Assembly: GCA_019638085.1 (NCBI GenBank)
Contig: JAHBUL010000015.1
Location: 40,631 to 104,630, forward strand
Direction of reading: 5' to 3'
DNA from: Flavobacteriales bacterium
GTDB lineage: Bacteria > Bacteroidota > Bacteroidia > Flavobacteriales_F > PHOS-HE28
DNA: 64,000 bases
In this document: in pieces, positions 1-8,739 of the stretch
Position numbering within the stretch: the stretch's first letter is position 1
Layout: the number at the start of each line of letters is the position of its first letter
The notes under the pieces: model-generated
The model's input: the letters and a program-made list of their open reading frames with translations, nothing else
Databases searched by the model: none
Told to the model about the DNA's origin: nothing
Translations under genes and position numbers: made by a program

Positions 1-1275
1 GCCATTGGGCAATTCCTGCTCTTTTTCAGTGCCAGCTTGATCTCTGATTCGGGGCAAAGTGCCGCTGCCATTAGTATGATGTGGGGAGGGCTCACCTTCC
101 TGATCATCGGTAACGGATTCTTCAAGCCGAACATCTCCACCATGGTGGGCCAACTGTATCCGGCCAACGACCCTCGCATAGACAGGGCCTTTACCATTTT
201 CTACATGGGCATCAACCTCGGGGCTTTGTTCTCTCCCCTGGTGTGCGGCGGCTTGGGCGACACGGGTAACATCTTCGATTTCAAGTGGGGCTTTCTTGCA
301 GCCGGCATCGGCATGTTGATGGGGACCCTCACTTTCGAATTATTGAAGAACAAGTACCTGGTGCATGATGACGGAACGCCGGTGGGCATGCCCAAGAAGA
401 AAATGGACATGCAGACGATCCTCACGATCCTTGGATCGGTGGCACTGATCTTCGTGTTGCTCAACTTCAAGACCTGGTTCAAGTCCGAGATCGACCTCAT
501 TGGCTTCCTCATCTACGGTGCGATGATCGCCATGCCGATCGTGATCTTCAGTGACAAATCCTTGATCAAGGAGGAGAAGCAACGCATCAGTGTGATCTTC
601 ATACTGGCCTTCTTCGTGATCTTCTTCTGGGCTTGCTTCGAACAGGCAGGTGCTTCACTCACCCTCTTCGCCGACCGACAGACCGATCGCCACATTGGCG
701 GCTGGGAGATGCCCGCTTCCTACTTCCAAAGCGTCAACCCGATCTTCATCATCGCGCTGGCACCGCTCTTCAGCATGTTGTGGGGCTTTCTGGGGAAACG
801 CGGAATGGAACCGTCCTCCCCCTTGAAGATGGCCTTGGGCTTGGCGCTGCTTGCCCTAGGCTATGTAGTTATCGCCTTCGGTGTACACGGTGTGGATCCA
901 TCCGCCAAGATCAGCATGTGGTGGTTGATCACCTTGTACGGCCTGCATACCATGGGCGAGCTTTGCCTCTCACCCATCGGCCTTAGCATGGTGAGCAAGC
1001 TGGCACCCGTGCGCCTCTCCTCGCTGTTGATGGGCACTTGGTTCCTGGCCAATGCCGCTGCCAATAAGTTCGCTGGCACGCTCAGCGCACTGATCCCCCC
1101 AAGCGCTGAGGACATCAAGGCCGGCATTGTTGAGAAGATCCCCAATTTCCTCGGCTTCGAGATCGACAACCTGTTCAGCTTTTTCCTGGTGTTCATCGCC
1201 TTGAGCGGATCTGCAGCCATACTACTGCTCGTGATCCATCGCTGGTTGCAGAAGCGGATGCACGGAGTGAATTGA
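1..1275 (+). CDS. POT/PTR2-family peptide transporter, 5' end cut by window
   Basis: Proton-coupled uptake of di- and tripeptides across the inner membrane is the family role; the substrate here is inferred. The frame is open from base 1, so the N-terminus with the ExxERF motif lies outside the window and only about 424 residues are visible. The PTR2 signature is present as FYMGINLGA near position 205, preceded by the FFKPNIS segment typical of TM4/5, and the remainder is a series of hydrophobic segments ending in KRMHGVN. The conserved GELCLSPIGLSMVSKL stretch of the C-terminal half is intact. It is the first of three same-strand POT genes. A TTG at 37 is in frame but is not the true start. 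Confidence 0.93.
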   Translation, partial: AIGQFLLFFSASLISDSGQSAAAISMMWGGLTFLIIGNGFFKPNISTMVGQLYPANDPRIDRAFTIFYMGINLGALFSPLVCGGLGDTGNIFDFKWGFLAAGIGMLMGTLTFELLKNKYLVHDDGTPVGMPKKKMDMQTILTILGSVALIFVLLNFKTWFKSEIDLIGFLIYGAMIAMPIVIFSDKSLIKEEKQRISVIFILAFFVIFFWACFEQAGASLTLFADRQTDRHIGGWEMPASYFQSVNPIFIIALAPLFSMLWGFLGKRGMEPSSPLKMALGLALLALGYVVIAFGVHGVDPSAKISMWWLITLYGLHTMGELCLSPIGLSMVSKLAPVRLSSLLMGTWFLANAAANKFAGTLSALIPPSAEDIKAGIVEKIPNFLGFEIDNLFSFFLVFIALSGSAAILLLVIHRWLQKRMHGVN

Positions 1276-1283
1276 TGCGAAGT

Positions 1284-1330
1284 TCAATTGAGTCGGGAGT
1301 CTTGAGTTGGAAGTCTTGAGTTCAGAGCTT
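1284..1330. repeat. Low-complexity intergenic direct repeats
   Basis: The 10-mer GTCTTGAGTT occurs twice with a 14-base period (1299-1308, 1313-1322) inside a run of CTTGAG-like words. Similar degenerate runs occur near 25315-25432 and 60550-60630. Confidence 0.6.
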
Positions 1331-1442
1331 GGGGCTTGAGTTTGGTGCTTTTAGTCAGTGGTCCGAGGAGTTTGCAACACGCCAACGCACAACATGTCAA
1401 TGCCGATTCGCTGTTCCTGTCCTAACCACAACAACATCTGAT

Positions 1443-3041
1443 TTGAGCACTACCACCCGCCCCTCCAAGCATCCCAAGGGACTGTACGTCCTGTTCTTCA
1501 CCGAGATGTGGGAACGCTTCGGATATTACCTCATGCTCGGCATTTTCAGCCTGTACATGATCGATGGCTGGGACAATGGTGGAATGGGCTTCAGCGCCTT
1601 GAAGAAGAGCGACATCTACGGCACCTATCTCGGACTGGTCTATCTCACTCCTTTCGTTGGAGGCTTATTGGCAGACCGCATTCTTGGTTTCCAGAAAAGC
1701 ATTCTGATGGGTGGGCTGCTCATGGCATCGGGCTACCTCACGCTCGCCATACACGATGTCAATGCGTTCTACATCGGGCTCCTGCTGATCATCCTCGGCA
1801 ATGGCATGTTCAAGCCGAACATCTCCACGCTGGTGGGTAACCTGTACAACGACGACAGGTACCGGGAGAACAAGGACGCGGGCTTCAACATCTTCTACAT
1901 GGGCATCAACATCGGTGCCTTCGTCTGCAATTTCGTTGCGGCCTACATGCAGATCAACTACGGCTGGGGCCATGCCTTTGCTGCGGCCGGCATCGGTATG
2001 CTACTTGGTGTGATCACCTTCATGAGCGGCAGCAAATGGGTGAAGCACGCCGACGTGATCAAGCCACTGGAGCCGGGCGATATGAGCACGGGGCGGATCC
2101 TGCTGAGCACGCTGGTACCGATGTTCGCGTTCGGTGTGGTGGGCTACCTCATCCCCGGCAACATCCTGGGCACGGACACCAATGACGCCTTCATCTTCGG
2201 CTGCATTCCGGTAGTGGCCTTCTTCATCTATCTGTACGTAAGGGCAAACGCGGAGGACAAGCGCCCCATTGGAGCATTATTGGCGGTATTCGGTTGCTTG
2301 GTGATCTTTTGGGCGGTCTTCCACCAGAACGGCGACGCACTTACTGTATGGGCCAAGGACTACACGAACCGGGAAATGCCGATGAGCGTCTCCAACGTGG
2401 CGGACAAGTTGAACATGGCCGAGACCGTGACGAACAACGGTGCGGAAACCGCCCCGAACAGCGCCCAGTATTTCGCCACCATGGCACCGGAGCGCGTGCC
2501 TGCTGAAGGTCAAAGCTTGAAGCTCTATTCCACACAGCTTTACCAGAGCATCAACCCGTTCTGGGTAGTGCTGCTCACGCCGATCATTGTGGGCTTCTGG
2601 GGCTTTATGCGAAGCCGAAAAAGAGAACCGAGCACACCCACGAAGATCGCGATCGGCCTGGTGATCACGGCACTCTCAGCCTTGGTGATGGTGGGCGCGG
2701 TAATGGCGACGAACAACTTGGAAAGCAAGGCCAGCAGTTGGTGGCTGATCGCGAGCTACGGCGTGATCACGGTGGGTGAATTATGTCTGAGTCCCATGGG
2801 CCTATCGCTGGTGAGCAAATTGAGTCCGCCGCGGATCACCGCATTGATGATGGGCGGGTTTTTCCTCAGCACCTCCGTAGGCAACAAGCTCAGCGGTATG
2901 CTCAGCGGACTGTGGGAAGGCTTTGAGGACAAGAGCTATTTCTTCCTGATGAATTTCGGGCTGGCGCTGGCTGCGGCATTGATGCTGTTCGCCATGCTCC
3001 GATGGCTGCGCGCCGTGATGCGGGAGAAGAACATCCATTGA
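1443..3041 (+). CDS. POT/PTR2-family peptide transporter
   Basis: A complete proton-dependent oligopeptide transporter of 532 residues in the inner membrane. TM1 carries the proton-coupling motif ExxERFGYY at residues 21-29, and FYMGINIGA matches the PTR2 signature. I take the TTG at 1443 as the start (protein begins MSTTTRPSK) because the upstream part of the open frame lies in the low-complexity intergenic repeat and the first in-frame ATG falls inside TM1. A hydrophilic insert (roughly residues 310-385, rich in N, A, T and E) sits between membrane segments near the middle, as in other bacterial POTs with 14 membrane segments. It lies between two paralogues; distinct peptide preferences for the three are plausible but cannot be read from sequence. 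Confidence 0.93.
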   Translation: MSTTTRPSKHPKGLYVLFFTEMWERFGYYLMLGIFSLYMIDGWDNGGMGFSALKKSDIYGTYLGLVYLTPFVGGLLADRILGFQKSILMGGLLMASGYLTLAIHDVNAFYIGLLLIILGNGMFKPNISTLVGNLYNDDRYRENKDAGFNIFYMGINIGAFVCNFVAAYMQINYGWGHAFAAAGIGMLLGVITFMSGSKWVKHADVIKPLEPGDMSTGRILLSTLVPMFAFGVVGYLIPGNILGTDTNDAFIFGCIPVVAFFIYLYVRANAEDKRPIGALLAVFGCLVIFWAVFHQNGDALTVWAKDYTNREMPMSVSNVADKLNMAETVTNNGAETAPNSAQYFATMAPERVPAEGQSLKLYSTQLYQSINPFWVVLLTPIIVGFWGFMRSRKREPSTPTKIAIGLVITALSALVMVGAVMATNNLESKASSWWLIASYGVITVGELCLSPMGLSLVSKLSPPRITALMMGGFFLSTSVGNKLSGMLSGLWEGFEDKSYFFLMNFGLALAAALMLFAMLRWLRAVMREKNIH

Positions 3042-3042
3042 G

Positions 3043-3129
3043 GGTACAGGTTATTGAGTACCGCAAGCACCGGATGCCCGGCAGCCGCCCGGTATTTTAC
3101 CCTGTACGCGGTACTCAATAACCTGTACC
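3043..3129. repeat. Perfect 22-bp inverted repeat between two transporter genes
   Basis: Arms 3043-3064 and 3108-3129 are exact reverse complements, with 43 bases between them that contain a GC-rich inner pairing (GCCCGG words). It starts one base after the stop codon of the preceding gene. There is no T-run, so it is not a classical intrinsic terminator, although a strong hairpin could act in mRNA stability or termination. Each arm itself begins GGTAC and carries GTACC. Confidence 0.85.
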
Positions 3130-3177
3130 AACCCGGTAACTCCAGTCCCAGCACTCCCCTCATTAGCTTTCAATCGT

Positions 3178-3185
3178 TAGACTTG
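3178..3185 (+). promoter_or_regulatory. Candidate -7 element (TAGACTTG)
   Basis: It matches the Bacteroidota -7 consensus TAnnTTTG with C at the fifth position. The same 11-mer GTTAGACTTGC recurs at 23168 upstream of apaG. No convincing -33 element is seen. Confidence 0.3.
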
Positions 3186-3266
3186 CCCGTCCTAAACACT
3201 CAGGCACCAAAAGATCCGCGCTGATCATATCGATCAGTGCCATCAGCATTCCATACCAACCGGCAC

Positions 3267-4916
3267 ATGCAAACGATCGAGCAGATCCGCGATTTCAAAG
3301 GGAAGTACCCGAAGCAGCTTTGGCATTTGGCCGGCAGTGAAATGTGGGAGCGCTTCTGCTTCTATGGCTTGCGCGGCATGCTGGTGGTCTTCATGGTCAG
3401 CGAGTTGGGCCTGGAGTCGAAGGTGGCCAACCTGCAATACGGGGCTATCCAGGCCTTCGTCTATGCCTTCACTTTTGTCGGCGGCTTGTTTGCCGACAAG
3501 ATCCTGGGCTTCCAGCGGTCGTTGTTTTGGGGGGCTGCGATGATGATCCTCGGGGGACTTGTGATCGCCTTCTCGCCGCACGACCTGTTCTATATCGGAA
3601 TCTGTTTCACCATTATCGGCACCGGCTTTTTCAAGCCGAACATCAGTACCATGGTAGGCCAGCTCTACCATGATGGTGACCCCCGGCGCGATGCGGGTTT
3701 CAGCTTGTTCTACTCGGGCATCAATGCCGGCGCCTTGTTAGGCGGATCCCTGATGATATATGTGGGCAAAGAGCACAGCTGGCGCTGGGCCTTCCTGTTG
3801 GTGAGCATTGTCATGACCATCAGCTTGTTGAACTTCTGGTTCTACCGGAAACACATGGGCCCTATCGGGCTATCACCCTTGGCCGATAGTCACACCCCAA
3901 AGTCACGTCGCATTCGGGAAATAGCGGTCTATATCGGCACCCTGATCTCCATTCCCCTGATCTTGATGCTGGTGACCAACACCCAGTATACCGACCTCTT
4001 CATGTACATCATCGGTCCGGCCGCCTTGGCCTATCTGTTGTTGATCATGCGGAAGCTCTCGGATGCCGACGGTTCCAAAGGGAGCCCGCTCTGGTTATCG
4101 ATCAGCGCAGGTCTCGTGGTATTGAACGGTGTTCTGCTCGTACTCGACACCTTGGGCGCAGGAGTGGGAACCTTGGTGCAGCAAGTGGCCTGGGCGGCCA
4201 CGGGGATCAGCCTGATCTTGGCGATGATCAACGGTAATGCCGTACAGAAACGGTTGCATGCGGCCTTGGTCTTCATCTTCTTCTCCATTGTGTTCTGGGC
4301 CTTGTATGAGCAGGCCGGGGGGTCGCTGAGCATATTCGCGCTCAACAACGTGCGCGACAAGCTGTTCGGCTTCATCACCATCGACCCCAACGTGGTGAAC
4401 AATGGTGCGAACGCCCTCTTCATTATCATGTTCGCACCATTGCTCGGGCTGCTATGGCTATGGTTGGACAAGCGCAAGCTCGAGCCAAACTCCGTGGTGA
4501 AGTTCGGTCTCGGCTTCCTCTTGCTGGGCGCAGCTTTCTATATCTTCTACAGCACGGTCTACTTTGCCACCAGTGATGGTATGACCTCCATGAACGTGTT
4601 CGTGCTGGCCTACTTGGTGATCACTTTCGGCGAACTCTGTCTTTCGCCCATCGGTCTTAGCCTGATGACCAAGCTGAGCCCCCAGCATATCCAAGGATTA
4701 ATGATGGGTATGTGGTTCTTGGCCAGTGCGTACGGCCAATATGCTGCGGGCCTGCTGGGTGCGGGCATTAGTGTGGACGATTCCACACCCAATTTGGGCA
4801 AGCTGATCGCCTATACCGATGGGTATCATGAGTTCGCACTTTACGGCGTGGTGCTCGGCGTTGCACTGATCGCCATATCGCCGTTGGTACGCAAGCTGAT
4901 GCGGGGCGTGCATTGA
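3267..4916 (+). CDS. POT/PTR2-family peptide transporter
   Basis: Third POT transporter, 549 residues, inner membrane, proton-coupled peptide uptake. ExxERF is at residues 25-30, followed by CFYGLR where the second paralogue has GYYLML. FFKPNISTMVGQLY and FYSGINAGAL are the other family hallmarks. I chose ATG 3267 (MQTIEQIRDF) over the in-frame GTG at 3237, because the ten extra residues look like leader. Its body resembles the partial first gene more than the second, including the QLY segment after the KPNISTMVG motif. It is separated from gene two by the inverted repeat at 3043-3129, so it may have its own promoter. Confidence 0.93.
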   Translation: MQTIEQIRDFKGKYPKQLWHLAGSEMWERFCFYGLRGMLVVFMVSELGLESKVANLQYGAIQAFVYAFTFVGGLFADKILGFQRSLFWGAAMMILGGLVIAFSPHDLFYIGICFTIIGTGFFKPNISTMVGQLYHDGDPRRDAGFSLFYSGINAGALLGGSLMIYVGKEHSWRWAFLLVSIVMTISLLNFWFYRKHMGPIGLSPLADSHTPKSRRIREIAVYIGTLISIPLILMLVTNTQYTDLFMYIIGPAALAYLLLIMRKLSDADGSKGSPLWLSISAGLVVLNGVLLVLDTLGAGVGTLVQQVAWAATGISLILAMINGNAVQKRLHAALVFIFFSIVFWALYEQAGGSLSIFALNNVRDKLFGFITIDPNVVNNGANALFIIMFAPLLGLLWLWLDKRKLEPNSVVKFGLGFLLLGAAFYIFYSTVYFATSDGMTSMNVFVLAYLVITFGELCLSPIGLSLMTKLSPQHIQGLMMGMWFLASAYGQYAAGLLGAGISVDDSTPNLGKLIAYTDGYHEFALYGVVLGVALIAISPLVRKLMRGVH

Positions 4917-4982
4917 TCCCTAATTTCACGGCCTAAGCTGCGGCACGGTACTTGCCTAACGCCACCAACCAACAAAGCACTC

Positions 4983-5567
4983 ATGAATTTCTCCGCTCTT
5001 CTTCCTCCTGCTTTTGGCAGTTTTCTGATCGCTCTGCTCCTTTCCTCCAGCACGGCCTCGGCCCAGGTTCCTACGAAGGAATCGCTGGTGAAGTGGACCG
5101 ACCTCGCCACCGCGCAGGCTGCAGCAAAAAAGGATGGCAAGCCATTGATGATCGATGTATACACCTCATGGTGTGGACCGTGCCGGATGTTGGATGCCAA
5201 CACATTTGGCGACAAGCAAACCGCGGAGTACATCAACGCCAATTACCATCCGGTAAAGTTCGACGCCGAAGGGGGCAAGACGGTGATCTATAACGGCAAG
5301 AGCTATTCCAATCCCTCCTACGACCCGGCGCGTAAAGGAGGGCGCAACGGTACCCATGAACTCACCATGGCGATCGCTCCGGTGAACGGTCGTGTTGCAT
5401 ATCCCACGATCGTGTACATGGACAGCGAGGGCCAGGTGCTCACGCCGGTGCAGGGGTATATGACCCCGGACCAGATCGAGCCGATCCTAACCTACTTCGG
5501 GGATGGGATCTACAAGAAGCAGGAGTACCCTGAATTCCAGAAGACCTTCGTCAGCAAGAGGAAGTGA
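4983..5567 (+). CDS. Secreted thioredoxin-fold protein with WCGPC motif
   Basis: A 194-residue periplasmic thioredoxin-like oxidoreductase. Residues 1-28 form a signal peptide ending TASAQ, so it is exported. A thioredoxin-type active site WCGPC lies at residues 63-67 in the context DVYTSWCGPCRML, and AYPTIVYMDSEGQVL provides the cis-Pro segment expected opposite the active site. This layout matches the DUF255/thioredoxin_7-like 'thioredoxin family' proteins of Bacteroidota that reduce or isomerise envelope disulfides; the partner is unknown. It is followed 82 bases later by a second secreted thioredoxin-fold gene, but the two differ in family and in redox residues. Confidence 0.88.
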   Translation: MNFSALLPPAFGSFLIALLLSSSTASAQVPTKESLVKWTDLATAQAAAKKDGKPLMIDVYTSWCGPCRMLDANTFGDKQTAEYINANYHPVKFDAEGGKTVIYNGKSYSNPSYDPARKGGRNGTHELTMAIAPVNGRVAYPTIVYMDSEGQVLTPVQGYMTPDQIEPILTYFGDGIYKKQEYPEFQKTFVSKRK

Positions 5568-5615
5568 GCATCCAATATCGTGGACCAACCTTCGAACGTA
5601 CTGACCGTTCCGCGC

Positions 5616-5645
5616 TTCGGCCCCAATATCGGCGATCTACTTTTG
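5616..5645 (+). promoter_or_regulatory. Candidate promoter with near-leaderless spacing
   Basis: TACTTTTG at 5638-5645 is an exact TAnnTTTG match, with TTCG at 5616-5619 as a possible -33 element 18 bases upstream. The start codon follows only four bases later, so transcription would begin at or next to the ATG. Confidence 0.45.
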
Positions 5646-5649
5646 CGCC

Positions 5650-6408
5650 ATGCGGAAAATATGCTACCTGCTCCTGTTGCTCTCGTTCCCGCTTTCGGCA
5701 CAGGTACAGAACTGGGACCCCGAGCCGTACAACGGAGATGGCGGGATCCGCTTTAACGACGACCTGGACTTCTACCTGAACAGCTACACCAAGGACGAGA
5801 TCAAGGAGATGCGTCATCAGGTGAGCATCTGGCGGATGAACTTCGACAAGATGATCCGGGCCACCATCGCGGACATCCAAGCTTATAGCGAAGGCAGCAA
5901 CATGGTACCACGGATGCACGACTTCACTCTGCCGGAAGTACGCGCTGGAGAGCCCTATCATCTTGCTGCCCACCAAGGAAAGGTCCGGGCCTTCATGTTC
6001 GGAAGTATCAGCAACCCACCAGCCCGGGCACAGCTGCCGTACTGGGACAAACTGCTGGCGAAATATGATACTTCGGAAGTGGAGCTCTTCGTGATCTATG
6101 GTAAGGAACTTCACCCCGGTGACAAGAAGAAGTACAGTGCGTATCCGGTGCCCACTACCATGGAGCAGAAGTTGAAGTACGCCACGGAATTCGCGCAATT
6201 GACCAAACTACCGGTGCTTGTGGACGGTTTGGATGATAAAGTACTGACGGCGTACGGTCGCGTACCCAACGGCGCGTACGTGATCGATGCGGACAACCGC
6301 CTGATCTTTCGTGGCACGTGGGCGGACAGCCGGAAGATCGAGCATATCCTCGATTACGTGCTAAAGTGGTACGCCGACGGAAAGCCCAAGCTGAGGTCGA
6401 AGCCCTGA
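5650..6408 (+). CDS. Secreted iodothyronine deiodinase-like protein, redox residue replaced
   Basis: 252 residues with a signal peptide (residues 1-18, ending LSAQ). From residue 115 the protein follows the deiodinase (T4_deiodinase, thioredoxin-fold) pattern: FGSISNPP at 117-124 corresponds to the FGSCTUPP active-site loop of vertebrate deiodinases, LFVIYGKELHPGD corresponds to the FLVIYIEEAHASDGW segment, and PVLVDGLDD plus YVIDADNRLIFRG match the C-terminal strands. The selenocysteine position is Asn122 (codon 6013-6015) and the preceding Cys is Ile, so no thiol or selenol remains in the loop. A deiodination or peroxide-reducing role is therefore unlikely; a binding or structural role is possible. 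The alignment is by eye. Confidence 0.72.
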   Translation: MRKICYLLLLLSFPLSAQVQNWDPEPYNGDGGIRFNDDLDFYLNSYTKDEIKEMRHQVSIWRMNFDKMIRATIADIQAYSEGSNMVPRMHDFTLPEVRAGEPYHLAAHQGKVRAFMFGSISNPPARAQLPYWDKLLAKYDTSEVELFVIYGKELHPGDKKKYSAYPVPTTMEQKLKYATEFAQLTKLPVLVDGLDDKVLTAYGRVPNGAYVIDADNRLIFRGTWADSRKIEHILDYVLKWYADGKPKLRSKP

Positions 6409-6470
6409 GCGTACAGTTCGGTGCGATGAAGGAGGCAATAGCAGTGTCCTTCGGATCCCGGCACGCACTT

Positions 6471-7862
6471 CTACACCTGCATCAGCTTCCACCTGCCTTT
6501 GCGGAATACGATGGCACAGAATACGGCCAGCAGACTTTCGCTGATCGCAATGGCGACAAAGACCCCTTCCGGCTTTTGCATCCACATGGCCAGATACCAA
6601 GCCAGAGGGATCTCCACAAGCCAGAAACAGACGAGGTTGAGCCAGACAGGCGTCATGGCATCGCCTGCACCATTGAAGGATTGTGAGAGCACCATACCAT
6701 AGGCGTAGAATGCGAAGCCGAGGCTCACTATCCGCAAGGCATTTATGCCGATCCGAGCTACATCCGGCACATCGGTGAAGAAACCCAAGGCTACAGGTGC
6801 GATCAGGATCAACAGGATGGCCATGGCGGACATGTAGATCATATTGGCATGGCCGCACAGCCACGCGCTGCGCTCAGCCCGGCCAGGGCGGTCGGCGCCT
6901 AGGTTCTGGCCCACCAAGGTTGTTGCTGCGTTGGCAATGCCCCATGCCGGCAGTAGCGCAAAAACCACAATGCGTACGGCAATGGTATACCCGGCCACGG
7001 CATCGCTGCCGAAGCCTGCAACAATGCGAATAAGGAAGAGCCAACTAGCAGACGCGATGAGGAACTGTGCGGAGGCAGCCCCGGAAAGCCGCACGATGTT
7101 CACGAATGCTGACCAATTGACCCGCAAATGCTTCCGCACGAGCTTGATCTTGCCCTTCCCATCGAACAGATGCCAGCACTGATACACCACCCCAGTACCT
7201 CGGCCGATCACCGTTGCAACCGCTGCTCCAGTTACCCCCATGGCGGGTATCGGCCCGAAACCAAAGATCAGGATCGGGTCCAAAATGATATTGATGATAT
7301 TGGCCAGCCAGAGTGAGCGCATGGCCAGCGCCGCATTCCCGGCACCACGGAAGATGGCATTGATGCCGAAGAGCAGCAGGATCACCACGTTGCTCCCCAA
7401 CATGATGCGCATGAACGGTGTACCGAGCTCCGTTACCCCCGGTGATGCTCCCATCAGCCCTAGCAGCTTGGATGCATGGAACAGGCCCGGAACAGCGAAT
7501 AGTGCACCGATGATCAACGCGATGAGTATGCCTTGCACGGCGGATATGTTGGCACCTTCGGTGTCCTTCTCGCCTATACGGCGTGCTACCACCGCTGTAA
7601 TTCCTGCACCTATGCCCCATGCGATACTGTACACCAGCATCATCACACCTTCCGTAAGTCCCACCACGGCAACCGCCTCCACCCCGAGCCTGCTCACGAA
7701 GAACACGTCCACCAAGGCGAACAAGGACTCCATGGCCATTTCCAGCACCATGGGAATGCTGAGCAGCACCATGGCTCGCCGCAGGCCCATGGCGGTGAAA
7801 TCACGGTCACCACCACGCATCGCCTCCTTCACCACAGCCCAAGCACCCGCTATTACCGGCAT
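6471..7862 (-). CDS. MATE-family multidrug/sodium antiporter
   Basis: An inner-membrane exporter of 463 residues driven by a Na+ or H+ gradient, family MATE (NorM/DinF type). The hydrophobic profile fits twelve membrane segments in two repeats. The first repeat begins SIPMVLEMAMESLFALVDVFF with VSRLG after it, the pattern typical of TM1 in this family, and NIILDPILIFG is the usual TM5/6 segment. The second repeat starts around residue 250 (LSGAASAQFLIASASWLFLIR). It is convergent with the deiodinase-like gene and has no obvious operon partner. The substrate cannot be assigned from sequence. Confidence 0.92.
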   Translation of the reverse strand: MPVIAGAWAVVKEAMRGGDRDFTAMGLRRAMVLLSIPMVLEMAMESLFALVDVFFVSRLGVEAVAVVGLTEGVMMLVYSIAWGIGAGITAVVARRIGEKDTEGANISAVQGILIALIIGALFAVPGLFHASKLLGLMGASPGVTELGTPFMRIMLGSNVVILLLFGINAIFRGAGNAALAMRSLWLANIINIILDPILIFGFGPIPAMGVTGAAVATVIGRGTGVVYQCWHLFDGKGKIKLVRKHLRVNWSAFVNIVRLSGAASAQFLIASASWLFLIRIVAGFGSDAVAGYTIAVRIVVFALLPAWGIANAATTLVGQNLGADRPGRAERSAWLCGHANMIYMSAMAILLILIAPVALGFFTDVPDVARIGINALRIVSLGFAFYAYGMVLSQSFNGAGDAMTPVWLNLVCFWLVEIPLAWYLAMWMQKPEGVFVAIAISESLLAVFCAIVFRKGRWKLMQV

Positions 7863-8003
7863 GGCATCAAAGTTGCAACACAGGTGCCCAGATCGGGGAA
7901 ACGACAGATCTGCGGGCTGTTAATGTTTGGTTAATGTCCGCGATTCCTGCTGATTCTTCCTCGATCTTTGAACGCTAACATTGGAAAACCTCAACAAACA
8001 CTC

Positions 8004-8465
8004 ATGAAGAAGCTCATTCTTACCCTTGGCCTCAGTGCTCTCTTTCTCGGGGCCTTCGCTCAAGAAAACACAGCCGCTGTCGGTGGCAGCGGTCCCATGC
8101 TCTCAGTTGACAAAGAGGTGCATGATTATGGCACCATCGACCAAGGCGCTAACGGCACCTGTGAATTCAAGGTGACCAATACCGGCGATCAGCCCCTCAT
8201 CATCAGCAGCTGTAAGGGTAGCTGTGGCTGCACGGTCCCCAAGTGTGAGACGGCGCCCGTGGCGCCTGGCGCATCCACCATCATCACCGTGAAATACGAC
8301 AGCAATCGGGTCGGCCCCATCAACAAGAACGTGACCGTTACCAGTAACGCGGTGAACGCCCCCACCAAGATCCTTCGGATCAAGGGTGAGGTGAAGGCTA
8401 CAGCCTCCACAACTCCCACTTCACCGGTGAAGGCCACAAGCCCAATGGCACCGACCTCCAACTAA
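8004..8465 (+). CDS. Secreted DUF1573 protein
   Basis: 153 residues: a signal peptide (1-19, ending GAFAQ), then one DUF1573 domain of immunoglobulin-like ASPM/SPD-2/Hydin type with the characteristic DYGTIDQG, EFKVTNTGDQPLII and SCGCTVP motifs. The Cys pair around SCKGSCGCTVPKC is typical. The C-terminal 25 residues are a Thr/Pro/Ser-rich tail. The family is very common in Bacteroidota envelopes; its function is not established. I use ATG 8004 (MKKLILTLGL) rather than the upstream 7968 ATG because it gives a clean signal peptide. The gene is monocistronic and closed by a strong terminator. Confidence 0.9.
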   Translation: MKKLILTLGLSALFLGAFAQENTAAVGGSGPMLSVDKEVHDYGTIDQGANGTCEFKVTNTGDQPLIISSCKGSCGCTVPKCETAPVAPGASTIITVKYDSNRVGPINKNVTVTSNAVNAPTKILRIKGEVKATASTTPTSPVKATSPMAPTSN

Positions 8466-8486
8466 GGTCCGCCCACTTAAAAATGG

Positions 8487-8515
8487 AAAAAGCCACCTCT
8501 CGGGGTGGCTTTTTT
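8487..8515 (+). terminator. Rho-independent terminator
   Basis: Eleven-base perfect stem (8487-8497 with 8504-8514), six-base loop and a T-run at the 3' side, 21 bases after the DUF1573 stop. The A-run on the 5' side makes it potentially bidirectional. Confidence 0.88.
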
Positions 8516-8675
8516 GCTGCTGATACATTCACGGTTCTCAATGGATCAAGTACCGGTTGGAGAGGAATTCATCTTCAACAATTCCGTATGGTTCTCCATG
8601 CCAAAAACAATCTACCAGTGCCATTGAACGTACTGCATTCCCGGGTTGAACCTTAAATTCGGGCAAGAAGGAACA

Positions 8676-8701
8676 TTGAACGGTGGTAGACGTTAAATTC
8701 G
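8676..8701 (+). promoter_or_regulatory. Candidate citrate synthase promoter
   Basis: TAAATTCG at 8694-8701 differs from TAnnTTTG at one base, with TTG at 8676-8678 upstream. A second TTAAATTCG stands exactly 40 bases earlier (8653-8661), and CATTGAACG is also duplicated (8622, 8675). The assignment is weak. Confidence 0.25.
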
Positions 8702-8739
8702 CAACATTCAAGACCCGACTATTTTACTGCAAGCAACAC

